A stretch of 64,000 nt of DNA from Kordia sp. SMS9 (GTDB lineage: Bacteria; Bacteroidota; Bacteroidia; Flavobacteriales; Flavobacteriaceae). Positions 9,997 to 20,312 of this stretch are shown in pieces (position 1 is the stretch's first letter; each line of letters starts with the position of its first letter). Made by a program: the position numbers and the translations under genes. The stretch lies in contig NZ_CP031153.1 in the NCBI RefSeq assembly GCF_003352465.1, positions 982,465 through 1,046,464 of the forward strand, read 5' to 3'. The notes beneath the pieces are model-generated. The model was not told the origin of the DNA, searched no databases, and worked only from the letters and a program-made list of their open reading frames with translations.

Positions 9997-11676
9997 TTAG
10001 AATTCATCAGTAACACAACCTTTGGAAGCTGATGAAACTGTTTTTGCATATTTGTATAATACACCGCGTTCAAATTTGAGTGCTGGTGCTTTCCATTGTT
10101 TTCTACGTTCTTGAAGTTCTGTTTCATAGACTTCCAATCGTATGGTGTTCGTTTCTGCATCAATTGTGATGATATCGCCATCTTTTACCAATGCTAGTGT
10201 TCCGCCTTCTTGTGCTTCTGGTGTGATGTGTCCGACGACAAAACCATGTGTTCCTCCAGAAAAGCGTCCATCCGTAATGAGTGCGACATCTTTTCCTAAA
10301 CCTGCGCCCATGATTGCGGCAGTTGGTTTTAGCATTTCTGGCATCCCTGGTCCGCCTTTTGGTCCTTCATACCGAATGACGACCACATCGCCTTTTTCTA
10401 CTTTTCCGTCTCGGATTCCGTCATTGGCTTCGTATTCGCCTTCAAATACTTTGGCTTTTCCTATGAATTTTAACCCTTCTTTTCCTGTGATTTTTGCGAC
10501 ACTTCCTTCGCTTGCCAAGTTTCCATAGAGCATGCGTAAGTGTCCTGAGATTTTGATTGGGTTTTCCACAGGTTTGATTACATCTTGCCCTTCTGCTAAA
10601 TCCTCTACATCTAGTAAGTTTTCTGCGATGGTTTTTCCAGTTACGGTCATACAATCGCCGTGTAATAATCCTTTTTTGAGAAGATATTTTAATACTGCTG
10701 GAATTCCGCCAACGGCATGCACATCTTCCATTAAGTATTTTCCGCTAGGTTTTAAGTCTGCTAGAAATGGCGTAGTGTCACTTATTTTTTGAAAGTCTGC
10801 TAGTGTAAAGTCTATTTGTGCAGCTCTCGCTATGGCGAGAAAGTGTAATACTGCGTTTGTAGATCCGCCGAGAATCGTTACCAATCGCACTGCATTTTCT
10901 AGTGATTTTCTTGTAATGATATCGGACGGTTTGATGTCTTTTTCTAGTAAAACGCGCATGGCTTCACCAGCTGCAACCGATTCTTCTTTTTTTGCATCAC
11001 TCAACGCAGGATTTGACGAATTGAACGGCAAGGTCATTCCTAATGCTTCTATGGCAGAAGCCATCGTATTTGCCGTGTACATTCCGCCACAAGCGCCAGC
11101 ACCTGGACATGCTTTTTCAACAATGTTTTGGTATTCTGTTTCGTCCATCGTGCCAGCTACTTTACTTCCCCACGCTTCAAAAGCTGAAACGACATCAAGT
11201 TTTTTTCCATTGTGACAACCTGAATCAATGGTTCCGCCATAGACCAAAATACTTGGGCGATTTAAGCGAATCATTGCCATGAGTGCACCAGGCATATTTT
11301 TATCACAACCAACAACCGTAATTAATCCGTCATAGCTCATGGCTTGCACCACCGTTTCCATAGAATCGGCAATGATGTCACGTGACGGCAATGAGTAACG
11401 CATTCCAGGTGTTCCCATCGAAATACCATCACTCACACCAATTGTGTTAAATATGAGACCGACAATGTCTTCATTTTTGGTTCCTTCTTTTGCCAGTTTT
11501 GCCAAATCGTTCAAATGCATGTTGCACGGATTTCCTTCGTATCCTGTACTGGCAATTCCGATGATGGGTTTAAAAAAGTCTTCTTTTGTTAATCCGATCG
11601 CGTGTAGCATCGCTTGTGCCGCAGGTTGCGTAGGATCTTGCGTGACTGTTTTGCTATATTTATTTAGGTTGTTCAT
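9997..11676 (-). CDS. ilvD: Dihydroxy-acid dehydratase
   Basis: Dehydrates dihydroxy-isovalerate and -methylvalerate to the 2-oxo acids. The 559-residue protein has the three cysteines expected to hold the Fe-S cluster: Cys51 (NPCNMH), Cys124 (VGCDKNMPG) and Cys196 ([14 protein letters not shown]). The C-terminal region carries the conserved [18 protein letters not shown] stretch. It follows ilvE with a two-base gap. Confidence 0.95.
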   Translation of the reverse strand: MNNLNKYSKTVTQDPTQPAAQAMLHAIGLTKEDFFKPIIGIASTGYEGNPCNMHLNDLAKLAKEGTKNEDIVGLIFNTIGVSDGISMGTPGMRYSLPSRDIIADSMETVVQAMSYDGLITVVGCDKNMPGALMAMIRLNRPSILVYGGTIDSGCHNGKKLDVVSAFEAWGSKVAGTMDETEYQNIVEKACPGAGACGGMYTANTMASAIEALGMTLPFNSSNPALSDAKKEESVAAGEAMRVLLEKDIKPSDIITRKSLENAVRLVTILGGSTNAVLHFLAIARAAQIDFTLADFQKISDTTPFLADLKPSGKYLMEDVHAVGGIPAVLKYLLKKGLLHGDCMTVTGKTIAENLLDVEDLAEGQDVIKPVENPIKISGHLRMLYGNLASEGSVAKITGKEGLKFIGKAKVFEGEYEANDGIRDGKVEKGDVVVIRYEGPKGGPGMPEMLKPTAAIMGAGLGKDVALITDGRFSGGTHGFVVGHITPEAQEGGTLALVKDGDIITIDAETNTIRLEVYETELQERRKQWKAPALKFERGVLYKYAKTVSSASKGCVTDEF

Positions 11677-11678
11677 AG

Positions 11679-12572
11679 TTATATCGCTTCTGATAGTTTT
11701 TGAGAGCGTTCACAAAGTACTTCTTGTTTGTAGAGTTGCATCAACTTGTAACCGAGAGACGCTTCCCACGAAAGTGGAAATGTATAATCATCTAACGACG
11801 CTAATCCGACAACTTCTGCTGCCGTTCCTGTAAAGAAAGCGCTGTCTGCTTGTTTGAGTTCCTCTAATGTAAAGTGTGTTTCTGCTACCGGAATTCCTTC
11901 TTCTTTACAGATTTCGATAATCGTAGAACGTGTAATTCCTGCCATGATGTGTCCGCGTTTTGGCGTATAGAGTTTGCCCTCTTTTTCCATGAATACGTTG
12001 GCGCCAGAGCATTCTGCTACATTTCCGTTCATGTCTAACAATAATGCTTCGTCATAGCCTGCTTTTTTAGCTTCATTTGTGGATAGAATGGAGTTTGTAT
12101 AATGTCCTGTAATTTTTGCTTCTACAAAGCACGATTTTGGGTTTGGTCGTTGAAAACGAGATGTTTTTACTTTTAGAAGTTTGTCGCCCATGTATTTTCC
12201 CCATTCCCAACATTGAATCGTTAAAAACGATTCTTCAGCAGTTAGCAAGCTCATGTTGGCTCCTGTTACCAATATTGGACGAATGTAGGCGTCTTGCAGG
12301 TTGTTTTTTTCTAGTAAATTGTAGGTGATGTCTACTAATTCATCTACCGTGTAATCGCATGGAATTCCCATGACTTGGGCGCCATATTTTAAACGTTCGT
12401 AATGTTCGGCAGCTTTGAAGACTTTTGCGCCAAATTTTGTTTTGTAGGAGCGGATGCCTTCAAATACACCGTTTCCGTAGTGTAATGCTTGACTGTACAG
12501 GTTTCCTGAAGCCTTTTCAGGATGCATATATGCGCCGTTGTGGTAAATGATGCTGTCTTTTGTATAATACAT
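11679..12572 (-). CDS. ilvE: Branched-chain amino acid aminotransferase
   Basis: Last step of isoleucine, valine and leucine synthesis: transfer of an amino group from glutamate. From the start [13 protein letters not shown] it has 297 residues, typical for fold-type IV aminotransferases. Lys153 in [11 protein letters not shown] is the likely PLP lysine, and the C-terminal [14 protein letters not shown] stretch binds phosphate. The frame is open to 12650, but the extra 26 residues are rich in Asn and Lys and unlike the family, so 12572 is chosen. It is the first structural gene of the ilv operon, behind a leader with two attenuators. Confidence 0.94.
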   Translation of the reverse strand: MYYTKDSIIYHNGAYMHPEKASGNLYSQALHYGNGVFEGIRSYKTKFGAKVFKAAEHYERLKYGAQVMGIPCDYTVDELVDITYNLLEKNNLQDAYIRPILVTGANMSLLTAEESFLTIQCWEWGKYMGDKLLKVKTSRFQRPNPKSCFVEAKITGHYTNSILSTNEAKKAGYDEALLLDMNGNVAECSGANVFMEKEGKLYTPKRGHIMAGITRSTIIEICKEEGIPVAETHFTLEELKQADSAFFTGTAAEVVGLASLDDYTFPLSWEASLGYKLMQLYKQEVLCERSQKLSEAI

Positions 12573-12779
12573 GTTAGTGTGATTATGATTCGAATTTAAT
12601 TTATTGTGATTCTTTTGTGAATTCGGTTTTAGAATTTCGCCTAAAACCAATTGTTATTTTTTTGATTTAATTTACTGATTTTCAGTATTTTATTTGTTGC
12701 TAAATACAATGCTCAACGTTTGATATTTTATTGTTTATGAAAGCTGAATATTGATTTCGCCTTTTAATATTCTTATTAT

Positions 12780-13087
12780 GAGATCCCGCTCTACAGCGGG
12801 ATTTGTTCAACTTGCAGTTTTAAGTGCATCCTTCGGATTTCTTAAAAACATTATCAATTTATATTCCTGCTTCTTGTTCAAACCCTCAGAATGTTTCATG
12901 AGATCCCGCTCTGCAGCGGGATTTGTTCAACTTACAGTTTTAAGTGCATCCTTCGGATTTCTTAAAAACATTATCAATTTATATTCCTGCTTCTTGTTCA
13001 AACCCTCAGAATGTTTCATGAGATCCCGCTCTGCAGCGGGATTTGTTCAACTTACAGTTTTAAGTGCATCCTTCGGATTTCTTAAAA
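12780..13087 (-). repeat. 120-bp tandem repeat, 2.6 copies
   Basis: Period is exactly 120 bases: 12781-12900, 12901-13020 and a partial 13021-13087. Copies 2 and 3 are identical over their shared length; copy 1 differs at two positions near its start (CTACAGCGGG for CTGCAGCGGG, and CTTGCAG for CTTACAG). Each unit contains a CCCGCTCTGCAGCGGGA hairpin and a second hairpin around ATCCTTCGGAT. A related single unit lies at 30996-31076. The plus-strand frame through it is open because 120 is divisible by three; it is not taken as a gene. Confidence 0.85.
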
Positions 13088-13099
13088 CTGAGTTTCACT

Positions 13100-13129
13100 A
13101 AAAAAGCCTGTATCGCAATTGATACAGGC
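13100..13129 (-). terminator. Attenuator terminator 2 of the ilv leader
   Basis: Transcribed leftward: GCCTGTATC, loop AATTGC, GATACAGGC, then six T. The perfect nine-base-pair stem with its U-run is a strong intrinsic terminator. Its 5' arm can instead pair with 13151-13159 (AGTTGATAC on the minus strand against GTATCAATT), which would be the antiterminator. It sits 30 bases after the stop codon of the second leader peptide. Confidence 0.88.
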
Positions 13130-13158
13130 TTTTGTTTTATACAGCACATCGTATCAAC

Positions 13159-13221
13159 TCAAGTGGAGTTCATAATTATAATGACGATGACGATGATGCT
13201 GATGCTGATTATTTTGTTCAT
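13159..13221 (-). CDS. ilv leader peptide 2 (Ile/Val-rich attenuator peptide)
   Basis: A 20-codon reading frame, MNKIISISIIVIVIIIMNST, with nine isoleucines and two valines. Its stop codon lies at the edge of the antiterminator arm (13151-13159). The AACTC and GAGTT segments at 13156-13170 can form the competing 1:2 hairpin, so the layout is that of a classic transcription attenuator: stalling at Ile/Val codons frees region 2 to pair with region 3, and fast translation covers region 2 and lets the terminator form. It was found by eye; the frame is far too short for ordinary gene callers. Confidence 0.85.
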   Translation of the reverse strand: MNKIISISIIVIVIIIMNST

Positions 13222-13259
13222 TTGTTTATAGTGTTTTGTTTTCGTTTTTTGAAAGACTA

Positions 13260-13323
13260 TTCTCGATAGATTTTTTGTTTATTTCGACTGCGCTCAATAT
13301 GACAAAAAACACTCGAATTGACG
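13260..13323 (+). repeat. Dispersed intergenic repeat, family A, copy 4
   Basis: The ends are TTCTCGATAGATTTTTTG and CACTCGAATTGACG, with core TTTCGACTGCGCTCAATATG. It is inserted between the first attenuator terminator and the second leader peptide. Confidence 0.75.
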
Positions 13324-13340
13324 TCTTTCAAAAGTTTCAC

Positions 13341-13375
13341 TAATAAATAAAGCCTTCCCGATTGAGGAAGGCTTT
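13341..13375 (-). terminator. Attenuator terminator 1 of the ilv leader
   Basis: Transcribed leftward: AAAGCCTTCC, loop TCAATCG, GGAAGGCTTT, followed by ATTTATTA. The ten-base-pair stem is strong, but the T-run is interrupted. Its 5' arm TTCCTCA can pair with TGAGGAA at 13405-13411, which overlaps the stop codon of leader peptide 1, giving a competing antiterminator. Confidence 0.8.
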
Positions 13376-13408
13376 GTAAATTTTATAGTTAAAATAGCAT
13401 CGCGTTCC

Positions 13409-13471
13409 TCATCGTAGTGATTGAATCACAATAATGTTGTTGACAATGATATTTTGTATTTGTTTGTTCAT
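13409..13471 (-). CDS. ilv leader peptide 1 (Ile/Val-rich attenuator peptide)
   Basis: A 20-codon frame, MNKQIQNIIVNNIIVIQSLR, with six isoleucines, two valines and one leucine. It has exactly the same length (63 bases with stop) and the same MNK start as leader peptide 2. The stop codon lies inside the antiterminator arm 13405-13411. The two leaders look like a duplicated attenuator module that has since diverged. Confidence 0.78.
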   Translation of the reverse strand: MNKQIQNIIVNNIIVIQSLR

Positions 13472-13593
13472 TTGTTGTATCAAATATTGTAAAAGTTTTT
13501 TTGGATTCCTAATGTTTTGTTGAAAATTGTTGTTGATTTTTCTGTCTTTGCAGGAGATTGTCTACAAAGTCGAATTGGTTTTTGTTACTAATC

Positions 13594-13854
13594 TTAATAT
13601 AAGTCTGAATCATTTGTACTTAATACAAAACCCAAATCATGTACTGATAAAATACCCGAACGAAAATCAGATAACCTCGAACCTACATAGTATATCAATT
13701 CAGAATTAGGTCTCGGATCAATATCAAAAGTATTATCATAATAATAAATAATTCTAAAACTTCCATAAGGAGAATATAGATTAAAAAAAAGTAATCCTTT
13801 TGATTCATCCTTTCCAACAAATTCAATATCATAAACTCCACTAGATAATGCCAT
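13594..13854 (-). CDS. Hypothetical small protein
   Basis: An 86-residue frame starting MALSSGVYDIEFVGKDES. Composition is protein-like, alternating hydrophobic and charged residues with many aromatic ones (GSFRIIYYYDNTFD). There is no signal peptide or membrane segment and I do not recognise a family. It lies between gltD and the ilv leader on the same strand. It could be an intact small gene or the remains of a larger one. No clear promoter is seen. Confidence 0.5.
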   Translation of the reverse strand: MALSSGVYDIEFVGKDESKGLLFFNLYSPYGSFRIIYYYDNTFDIDPRPNSELIYYVGSRLSDFRSGILSVHDLGFVLSTNDSDLY

Positions 13855-13931
13855 GATAGTTTTATTAAAATTACATATCTATAAAAAATAAGAATTTTAT
13901 TTCATAAATAAATGAAAATACTTATTTCAGC

Positions 13932-15398
13932 CTACACTCGCGGCAAATCATTCTCATCCTTTAGTGGCAAATTAGAAGTTCCCATTAAGAACGCATCCAC
14001 ATGATGTGCGGCTTGGCGACCTTCGGAAATTGCCCAAACGATAAGCGATTGTCCTCTGCGCATATCGCCCGCCACGAAAATACCTGATTTGTTAGTCGCA
14101 TAGTTTTTAGTCGTCGCTTTGATGTTGGTTCTGAAATCCATTTCTAAGTCAAATTCTTCAACTAAAGTTTTTTCAGCACCTGTAAATCCTAACGCAAGTA
14201 AGACCATATCACATTCCCAGAGTTTTTCTGTGTTTGGAATTTCATTGAGTTGTGGGCGTTCTCCTTCTTTGTAAATCCATTCGACTTGTACGGTTTTTAA
14301 TCCTGTAAGATTTCCATCAATATCACTGATAAATTTCTTGGTTGCAACACTAAAAAAACGTTCCACGCCTTCTTGATGCGACGAGGTTTCTTTGAGTTTC
14401 ATGGGCCAATATGGCCACGGTTGATGCGCAGGTCGTCCCACCGTTGGTTTGCTCAATATTTCAAAATTTGTCACAGATGTTGCGCCGTGACGATTGCTCG
14501 TTCCAATACAATCCGAACCTGTATCGCCACCGCCAATGACAATGACTTTTTTGTCTTTTGCCGAAATGATTTCCTCAAAATTTAGCAAACCTGCTACGTA
14601 TTGATTGTTTTTCTTTAGGAAATCCATCGCCTGATACACGCCTTTAGCGTCAGCTCCATCTATAGGTAATTTTCTACGAATGGTTGCGCCGCCACAGAGT
14701 ACAATGGCGTCAAAGTCTTCTTCTAGTTGCTTCGCGTTTACATTCACGCCTACGTGTGCATTTGTTTTAAAAGTAATTCCTTCTTCTTGTAGCACTTGCA
14801 CGCGTCGATCAATAACCTGTTTTTCCATTTTGAAATCGGGAATTCCGTAGCGCAATAATCCGCCCACTTTTCCATCGCGCTCAAAAACAGTGACTGAATG
14901 CCCAGCGCGATTGAGTTGTTGTGCCGCTGCCAAACCAGCAGGTCCAGAACCTACGATGGCAACTGATTTTCCCGTTCTTATTTTTGGTGGATTTGCCACA
15001 ATCCAGCCTTCCGCAAAAGCGGTTTCCACAATATTTTTTTCAATGTTTTCAATGCTTACCGGATCTTCGTTGATGCCTAATACACAGGCTTCTTCACATG
15101 GTGCAGGACATAAACGTCCTGTAAATTCGGGAAAGTTGTTTGTTTTGTGTAGTATTTCAGCCGCTTCTTTCCATTTTCCACGATAGACTTTGTCATTGAA
15201 ATCGGGAATGAAATTTCCAAGCGGACAACCACTGTGGCAAAACGGAATGCCGCAATCCATACAACGCGCGCCTTGTTCTTGCAGTTTCTCCGTTTCGAGC
15301 GCAATGGTAAATTCTTTATAGTTTTTGATTCGCTTTTTAGGTGCTTCATACGCTTCATCTTGGCGTTTGTGCTCCATAAATCCTGTTATTTTCCCCAT
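13932..15398 (-). CDS. gltD: Glutamate synthase (NADPH) small subunit
   Basis: The 488-residue beta subunit passes electrons from NADPH through FAD to the large subunit. The N-terminal ferredoxin-like part holds two cysteine clusters (CMDCGIPFCHSGCP and CPAPCEEAC). The FAD motif AIVGSGPAGLAAAQQL and the nucleotide motif VIVIGGGDTGSDC follow in order. It begins two bases after the gltB stop, so the subunits form one operon. It provides the glutamate used by IlvE and other transaminases. Confidence 0.95.
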   Translation of the reverse strand: MGKITGFMEHKRQDEAYEAPKKRIKNYKEFTIALETEKLQEQGARCMDCGIPFCHSGCPLGNFIPDFNDKVYRGKWKEAAEILHKTNNFPEFTGRLCPAPCEEACVLGINEDPVSIENIEKNIVETAFAEGWIVANPPKIRTGKSVAIVGSGPAGLAAAQQLNRAGHSVTVFERDGKVGGLLRYGIPDFKMEKQVIDRRVQVLQEEGITFKTNAHVGVNVNAKQLEEDFDAIVLCGGATIRRKLPIDGADAKGVYQAMDFLKKNNQYVAGLLNFEEIISAKDKKVIVIGGGDTGSDCIGTSNRHGATSVTNFEILSKPTVGRPAHQPWPYWPMKLKETSSHQEGVERFFSVATKKFISDIDGNLTGLKTVQVEWIYKEGERPQLNEIPNTEKLWECDMVLLALGFTGAEKTLVEEFDLEMDFRTNIKATTKNYATNKSGIFVAGDMRRGQSLIVWAISEGRQAAHHVDAFLMGTSNLPLKDENDLPRV

Positions 15399-15400
15399 GT

Positions 15401-18400
15401 TTACGCTGTTTGAAGTTGTTCTTTTTCTAATCGCACTAATGCTTTTCGGTATTCTTCTGGCAATATTTTAATGAATTTTGGTAGATAGTTTTCAAAGTTG
15501 TCTAAAATTCGCTTTGCCAACGGACTTTCTGTTGCTTCATCATGATTTTGGAGGAGTTGTTTTAACTGTACTTTATCTTCCTCCAATTCCAATTTTTCAA
15601 GATTGAGCGTTTCTGAATTACAGTTTTGTTTGAACGTCTTTTCAGCATCCAACACATACGCGATTCCTCCGCTCATTCCTGCACCAAAATTGCGTCCTAC
15701 TTTTCCTAGAATGACCGCAATTCCGCCTGTCATATATTCGCATCCATGATCGCCAATACCTTCTACAACCGCTTTTGCACCTGAGTTTCGTACACAGAAA
15801 CGTTCGCCTGCTTTTCCATTGATATAAACTTCTCCCGAAGTGGCTCCATAGAGCGTTACATTTCCTGTAATAATATTGTCTTCAGGAATAATCGTAGACA
15901 CTTTCGGAACTTTTATGATGAGTTTTCCGCCAGATAATCCTTTTCCCAAATAATCATTGGTGTTTCCATGAACGGTCATGCGAATTCCTTTGGTGGCAAA
16001 CGCTCCAAAACTTTGTCCCGCAGACCCTTTAAAATCTATGTTGATCGTATCTTCAGGCAAACCTTCTGCACCGTATATTTTGGAGATTTCATTGCTCACA
16101 ATGGCGCCGACAGCTCTGTCCATATTCGTAATATCGAGCTGTAAATCTGTTTTTTGTCTTCTGAATAATGCTTGATGCGCTTGCTTGATGATTTTAAAAT
16201 CTAAGTGTGTTTCGAGTTGATGATCTTGTGTTTCTGTGTTATACAGTTTTACCTCATCTGAAACTTCTACTTTGTGTAGAATTGGTGTTAAGTCAATTCC
16301 CGAAGCTTTGTAATGTTCGATGGCTTTGTTACGGTTGAGTTTGTGAACTTGCCCCACCATTTCGTTCACTGTTTTAAATCCGAGTTTTGCCATGATTTCG
16401 CGTAATTCTTGTGCTACGAAATACATGTAATTCACTACGTGTTCTGGCTTTCCTTTGAATTTTTTTCGCAATTCAGGATTCTGCGTAGCAATTCCGACTG
16501 GACAGGTATTTAAGTGACATACGCGCATCATAATACAACCTGAAGCCACTAATGGCGCTGTAGCGAAACCGAACTCTTCTGCACCTAACAGACAGGCAAT
16601 TGCTACATCGCGCCCTGTTTTGAGTTGTCCGTCACATTCCAACACGACACGATTTCGCAAATCGTTCATGACCAAGGTTTGTTGTGCTTCCGCGATTCCT
16701 AATTCCCAAGGCAAACCTGCGTGTTTTAGTGAGGTTAATGGAGAAGCGCCAGTGCCGCCGTCAAATCCAGAGATGAGAATGACATCTGCTTTGGCTTTGG
16801 CGACTCCAGCAGCAACCGTTCCGACACCAATTTCTGAGACTAGTTTTACATTGATGCGTGCTTCTCGATTTGCCGCTTTTACGTCGTATATGAGTTGTGA
16901 TAAGTCTTCGATGGAATAGATATCGTGATGCGGCGGCGGCGAAATAAGTCCAACATACGGCGTGGAATTTCTCGTTTTGGCAATTTCTGGATTTACTTTT
17001 GGTCCAGGTAATTGTCCGCCTTCGCCAGGTTTCGCGCCTTGTGCAATTTTGATTTGAATTTCGTTTGCGCTCGTCAAGTAGTTAGAAGTCACGCCAAAAC
17101 GTCCAGAAGCTACTTGTTTGATCGCAGAGTTTTTCCAGTCGCCTTGCGAACTTTTGTAGAAACGTTCTTGATCTTCTCCGCCTTCCCCAGAATTAGATTT
17201 TCCGCCGATTCGGTTCATGGCAATCGCTAGATTTTCGTGTGCTTCTTTGCTGATGGAACCATACGACATTGCGCCTGTTTTGAAGCGTTTTACAATTTCC
17301 GTCCACGGTTCTACTTCTTCTATTGGAATTGGATCAAATTGGTCAAATTCAAATAAACCTCTGATTGTCATCAAGTTTTTTGATTGATTGTTGATTAATT
17401 CCGAATATTCTTTGAAAGTGGATGCTTTGTTCGTTCGCACCGATTCTTGTAGTTTGGCTACCGTTAACGGATTGAACATGTGTTTTTCTTGTCCACGTCT
17501 CCATCGGTATTCGCCGCCAACTTCAATCGTGGTGTTGATGTCATTTTCTTGAAATGCTTTTTTGTGACGTTTTACAATTTCTTGTTCTATTTCGCGCAAG
17601 CCAATTCCTTGAATCCGTGTGGGCGTGTTTGGAAAGTATTTTTTGACTGTTGCTGAATTGATTCCGATACATTCAAATAGTTGCGATCCACGATAGGAAT
17701 TTAAGGTTGAAATCCCGATTTTGTTCATGACTTTTAGAATGCCTTTTCCGATTGCTTTGTTGTAGTTTTTGATCGCTGCCAAATATTCTAGCTTTGTAAT
17801 ATCGCCATTTTTGACTTGTTTTTCCACGATTTCATTCACGATATACGGATTGACCGCGCTTGCGCCAAAACCAAATAGTAAGGCAAAATGATGCACTTCT
17901 CTTGGTTCAGCCGATTCAATGATGAGACTTACTTTGGAGCGTTTTTTCAGTTTGTGCAATGCATGATTTAAGTATGAGCAGGCTAATAATGCTGGAATTG
18001 GCGCGTGTTTTTCATCTACATATCTGTCTGATAAAATGATGATATTTGCGCCGTTTTCAATTGCTTTGGACGCTTTGTGCATGAGGTTTTCTAACGCAAT
18101 TTCCAGTTCGTTTAAGCCGCGATTTACTTCGTACAACATCGAAATAGATTCTACCTTAAAATTCGGATTGCTATCGTAGTTTCGGATTTTGTCTAAATCG
18201 TGCTTGGAGATGACTGGATTTTGAATTTTGAGTTTTTTACAGTGTTCCGCATTGATGTCGAAAAGATTCACATCGCTTCCCAAGGTTAAACTGATGTCTG
18301 TGATCAATTCTTCACGCACACCATCTAACGGCGGATTCGTAACTTGTGCAAATAGTTGTTTGAAATAGTTATAGATGAGTTGTGGTCTTTCCGAGAGAAT

Positions 18401-19906
18401 GGCGATTGGCGTATCGCTTCCCATGGAGCCAATCGGTTCTTTGGCGAGTTGTGCCATTGGCCGAATGATGATGTCTAAATCTTCTTGCGTGTATCCAAAG
18501 ACAACTTCGCGTTTTTGCAATTCAATTTCTTTATATTTGATCGGTCCTTTTTTGGCTGATATTCCGCGTAAATGCACTAAGTTTTCGTTCAACCATTTTC
18601 TGTACGGATGTTTTGAAGCGATTGCTTCTTTTATTTCTTCATCATTGACAATTCGTCCTTCATTCATGTTTACCAAAAACATTTTCCCAGGTTCTAATCG
18701 CCCATGAAACGCTACATTTTCAGGTTTGATATCGACAACGCCTGTTTCCGACGACATGATGACGTTTCCGTGTTTTGTGACTGTATAACGCGATGGGCGC
18801 AATCCGTTTCTGTCCAAAACGGCACCAATGTAATTTCCGTCTGTAAACGGAATGGACGCGGGTCCATCCCAAGGTTCCATGAGGCAAGAATTGTATTCGT
18901 AAAACGCTTTTTTAGCATCGGACATGTTTGGGTTTTTCTCCCAAGCTTCAGGCACCAACATCATCATGGCTTCTGGTAGTGAACGCCCAGACATGAGCAG
19001 TAATTCTACCACCATATCTAAGGTAGCAGAATCTGATTTTCCGCGTAAAATTGTTGGTATTATTTTCTTGATATCATTGCCAAACAATGGGCTTTCGATA
19101 ATTTCTTCACGAGAAAACATTCTGGAAACATTCCCGCGAAGGGTATTTATTTCTCCATTATGACAGATATATCGGAACGGTTGCGCCAAATCCCAAGTTG
19201 GGAACGTATTCGTTGAAAATCGCTGATGCACTAATGCCAATCGCGTATCCAAATCCGCATCAAATAAGTCCAAATAATATTCGTTGATATGTTCTGGTTT
19301 GAGCAAGCCTTTGAAAATGATAATTTTCGTGGACAGACTCGGAACATAGAAGAATTTCTGCTGCGATAGTTTGGAATTATATATGGTATGTTCCGTGATT
19401 TTTCGAGCGGCAAATAGTTTTAAGTTGAAGTCACGATCTGATTGTGTTTCACTCGTTTTCCCAATAAAAAGTTGTTTTACAAACGGTTCCGTTTCTTTGG
19501 CAATTTCGCCTAATATTGTACTATTTACAGGCACATCTCGCCAACCAATGAGTTGCAATCCTTGATTCTTGATTTCATTTTCAAAGACTTCAATACAGTA
19601 TGCACGTTGATTGTTTTTTTGTGGAAGAAACACATTACTCACTGCATATTCGCCTGCATTTGGCAGTTTGAAATCGCATGATTTTTCAAAGAATTTGTGT
19701 GGAATGTCTATTAAGATTCCCGCGCCATCGCCTGTAACTCCATCCGCACTTACCGCACCACGATGTTCTAATTTTACTAGAATTTCCAACGCTTTGTGAA
19801 TGATATCATTGGAACGTTTTCCCGTTAGACTACATATAAATCCCGCACCGCAATTGTCATGTTCAAATTCTGGTAAGTAGAGTCCTTGTTTTTTCAGCAT
19901 CATCAA
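15401..19906 (-). CDS. gltB: Glutamate synthase large subunit
   Basis: A 1501-residue protein that makes glutamate from glutamine and 2-oxoglutarate. The N-terminal class II amidotransferase domain should begin at Cys19 (HDNCGAGF) after removal of a short propeptide. The central and FMN-binding domains follow ([12 protein letters not shown], about residue 1000), with a 3Fe-4S cysteine group near [15 protein letters not shown], and a C-terminal GltB/GXGXG repeat domain. Length is normal. The first three codons are all ATG, so the exact start is uncertain by six bases. It diverges from the porin-amt pair. Confidence 0.96.
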   Translation of the reverse strand: MMMLKKQGLYLPEFEHDNCGAGFICSLTGKRSNDIIHKALEILVKLEHRGAVSADGVTGDGAGILIDIPHKFFEKSCDFKLPNAGEYAVSNVFLPQKNNQRAYCIEVFENEIKNQGLQLIGWRDVPVNSTILGEIAKETEPFVKQLFIGKTSETQSDRDFNLKLFAARKITEHTIYNSKLSQQKFFYVPSLSTKIIIFKGLLKPEHINEYYLDLFDADLDTRLALVHQRFSTNTFPTWDLAQPFRYICHNGEINTLRGNVSRMFSREEIIESPLFGNDIKKIIPTILRGKSDSATLDMVVELLLMSGRSLPEAMMMLVPEAWEKNPNMSDAKKAFYEYNSCLMEPWDGPASIPFTDGNYIGAVLDRNGLRPSRYTVTKHGNVIMSSETGVVDIKPENVAFHGRLEPGKMFLVNMNEGRIVNDEEIKEAIASKHPYRKWLNENLVHLRGISAKKGPIKYKEIELQKREVVFGYTQEDLDIIIRPMAQLAKEPIGSMGSDTPIAILSERPQLIYNYFKQLFAQVTNPPLDGVREELITDISLTLGSDVNLFDINAEHCKKLKIQNPVISKHDLDKIRNYDSNPNFKVESISMLYEVNRGLNELEIALENLMHKASKAIENGANIIILSDRYVDEKHAPIPALLACSYLNHALHKLKKRSKVSLIIESAEPREVHHFALLFGFGASAVNPYIVNEIVEKQVKNGDITKLEYLAAIKNYNKAIGKGILKVMNKIGISTLNSYRGSQLFECIGINSATVKKYFPNTPTRIQGIGLREIEQEIVKRHKKAFQENDINTTIEVGGEYRWRRGQEKHMFNPLTVAKLQESVRTNKASTFKEYSELINNQSKNLMTIRGLFEFDQFDPIPIEEVEPWTEIVKRFKTGAMSYGSISKEAHENLAIAMNRIGGKSNSGEGGEDQERFYKSSQGDWKNSAIKQVASGRFGVTSNYLTSANEIQIKIAQGAKPGEGGQLPGPKVNPEIAKTRNSTPYVGLISPPPHHDIYSIEDLSQLIYDVKAANREARINVKLVSEIGVGTVAAGVAKAKADVILISGFDGGTGASPLTSLKHAGLPWELGIAEAQQTLVMNDLRNRVVLECDGQLKTGRDVAIACLLGAEEFGFATAPLVASGCIMMRVCHLNTCPVGIATQNPELRKKFKGKPEHVVNYMYFVAQELREIMAKLGFKTVNEMVGQVHKLNRNKAIEHYKASGIDLTPILHKVEVSDEVKLYNTETQDHQLETHLDFKIIKQAHQALFRRQKTDLQLDITNMDRAVGAIVSNEISKIYGAEGLPEDTINIDFKGSAGQSFGAFATKGIRMTVHGNTNDYLGKGLSGGKLIIKVPKVSTIIPEDNIITGNVTLYGATSGEVYINGKAGERFCVRNSGAKAVVEGIGDHGCEYMTGGIAVILGKVGRNFGAGMSGGIAYVLDAEKTFKQNCNSETLNLEKLELEEDKVQLKQLLQNHDEATESPLAKRILDNFENYLPKFIKILPEEYRKALVRLEKEQLQTA

Positions 19907-20210
19907 ATTATTTGGAGGTTTTTTTTACACCTTATTTCGAGTCTAATATAGAAGCAAGAATCTTATAATAAAAAACGGGGAAACATTTTTCTCATATCCA
20001 TAATTTAAAGCATTTTAAATGATAAAATCACATTTTTCAGGGTATTTATTGCCAAATATTCAATTGGGATAATTTCAATCGTAATTGTCAATAATTACGA
20101 AAACGTTTGCGAAAAAGCCCTTTAATTGATAAATAATTATTCTTTTAACAAAAAAATTGCGTTTTATTCAAATTTACAATTATGAAATAATTAAAAAACA
20201 ATCTAAAATA

Positions 20211-20294
20211 AATTTAACCCTAAAAAAAATAGGGTATAAATTATAATATTCATAAAAATTTCATTTTTACCCCTATTTTTTTGAGGGTTAAATT
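20211..20294. promoter_or_regulatory. Long inverted repeat upstream of porin-amt
   Basis: The left arm starts AATTTAACCCTA at 20211 and ends at about 20236 with ATAGGGTA. The right arm, 20267-20294, is its reverse complement apart from one substitution and one extra G. The spacer is about 30 bases. Each arm is itself a near palindrome (CCCT, an A-run, AGGG). The right arm contains the -33 TTTG box of the downstream promoter, so this is a good candidate operator. The binding protein is unknown. Confidence 0.7.
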
Positions 20295-20312
20295 AAAGTT
20301 TACATAGTTTTG
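20280..20312 (+). promoter_or_regulatory. Promoter of the porin-amt pair
   Basis: TTTG at 20280-20283 and TAGTTTTG at 20305-20312 match the Bacteroidetes -33/-7 pattern, with 21 bases between them. The ATG is 28 bases past the -7 box. The -33 element is embedded in the inverted repeat. Confidence 0.65.

Larger units (their letters stand above)
12573..13593 (-). promoter_or_regulatory. Leader region of the ilv operon
   Basis: About 1 kb without a normal-length gene. Read in the direction of ilv transcription it holds a first Ile/Val leader peptide (13471-13409), a first terminator (13375-13349), one family A repeat, a second Ile/Val leader peptide (13221-13159), a second terminator (13129-13100), then the 120-bp tandem repeat (to 12780) and 208 bases up to ilvE. 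The promoter should lie at about 13472-13593; I do not see a perfect TAnnTTTG box, only AATATTTG just upstream of the first leader peptide. Confidence 0.75.

Noticed and set aside
12780-13087. Possible CRISPR array
   Set aside because: The three units are contiguous 120-base copies with no unique spacers and there are no cas genes.
12751-13101. Open frame of 116 codons through the tandem repeat on the plus strand
   Set aside because: It is open only because the 120-base repeat unit is a multiple of three; the peptide simply repeats the element and lies antisense to the ilv leader.
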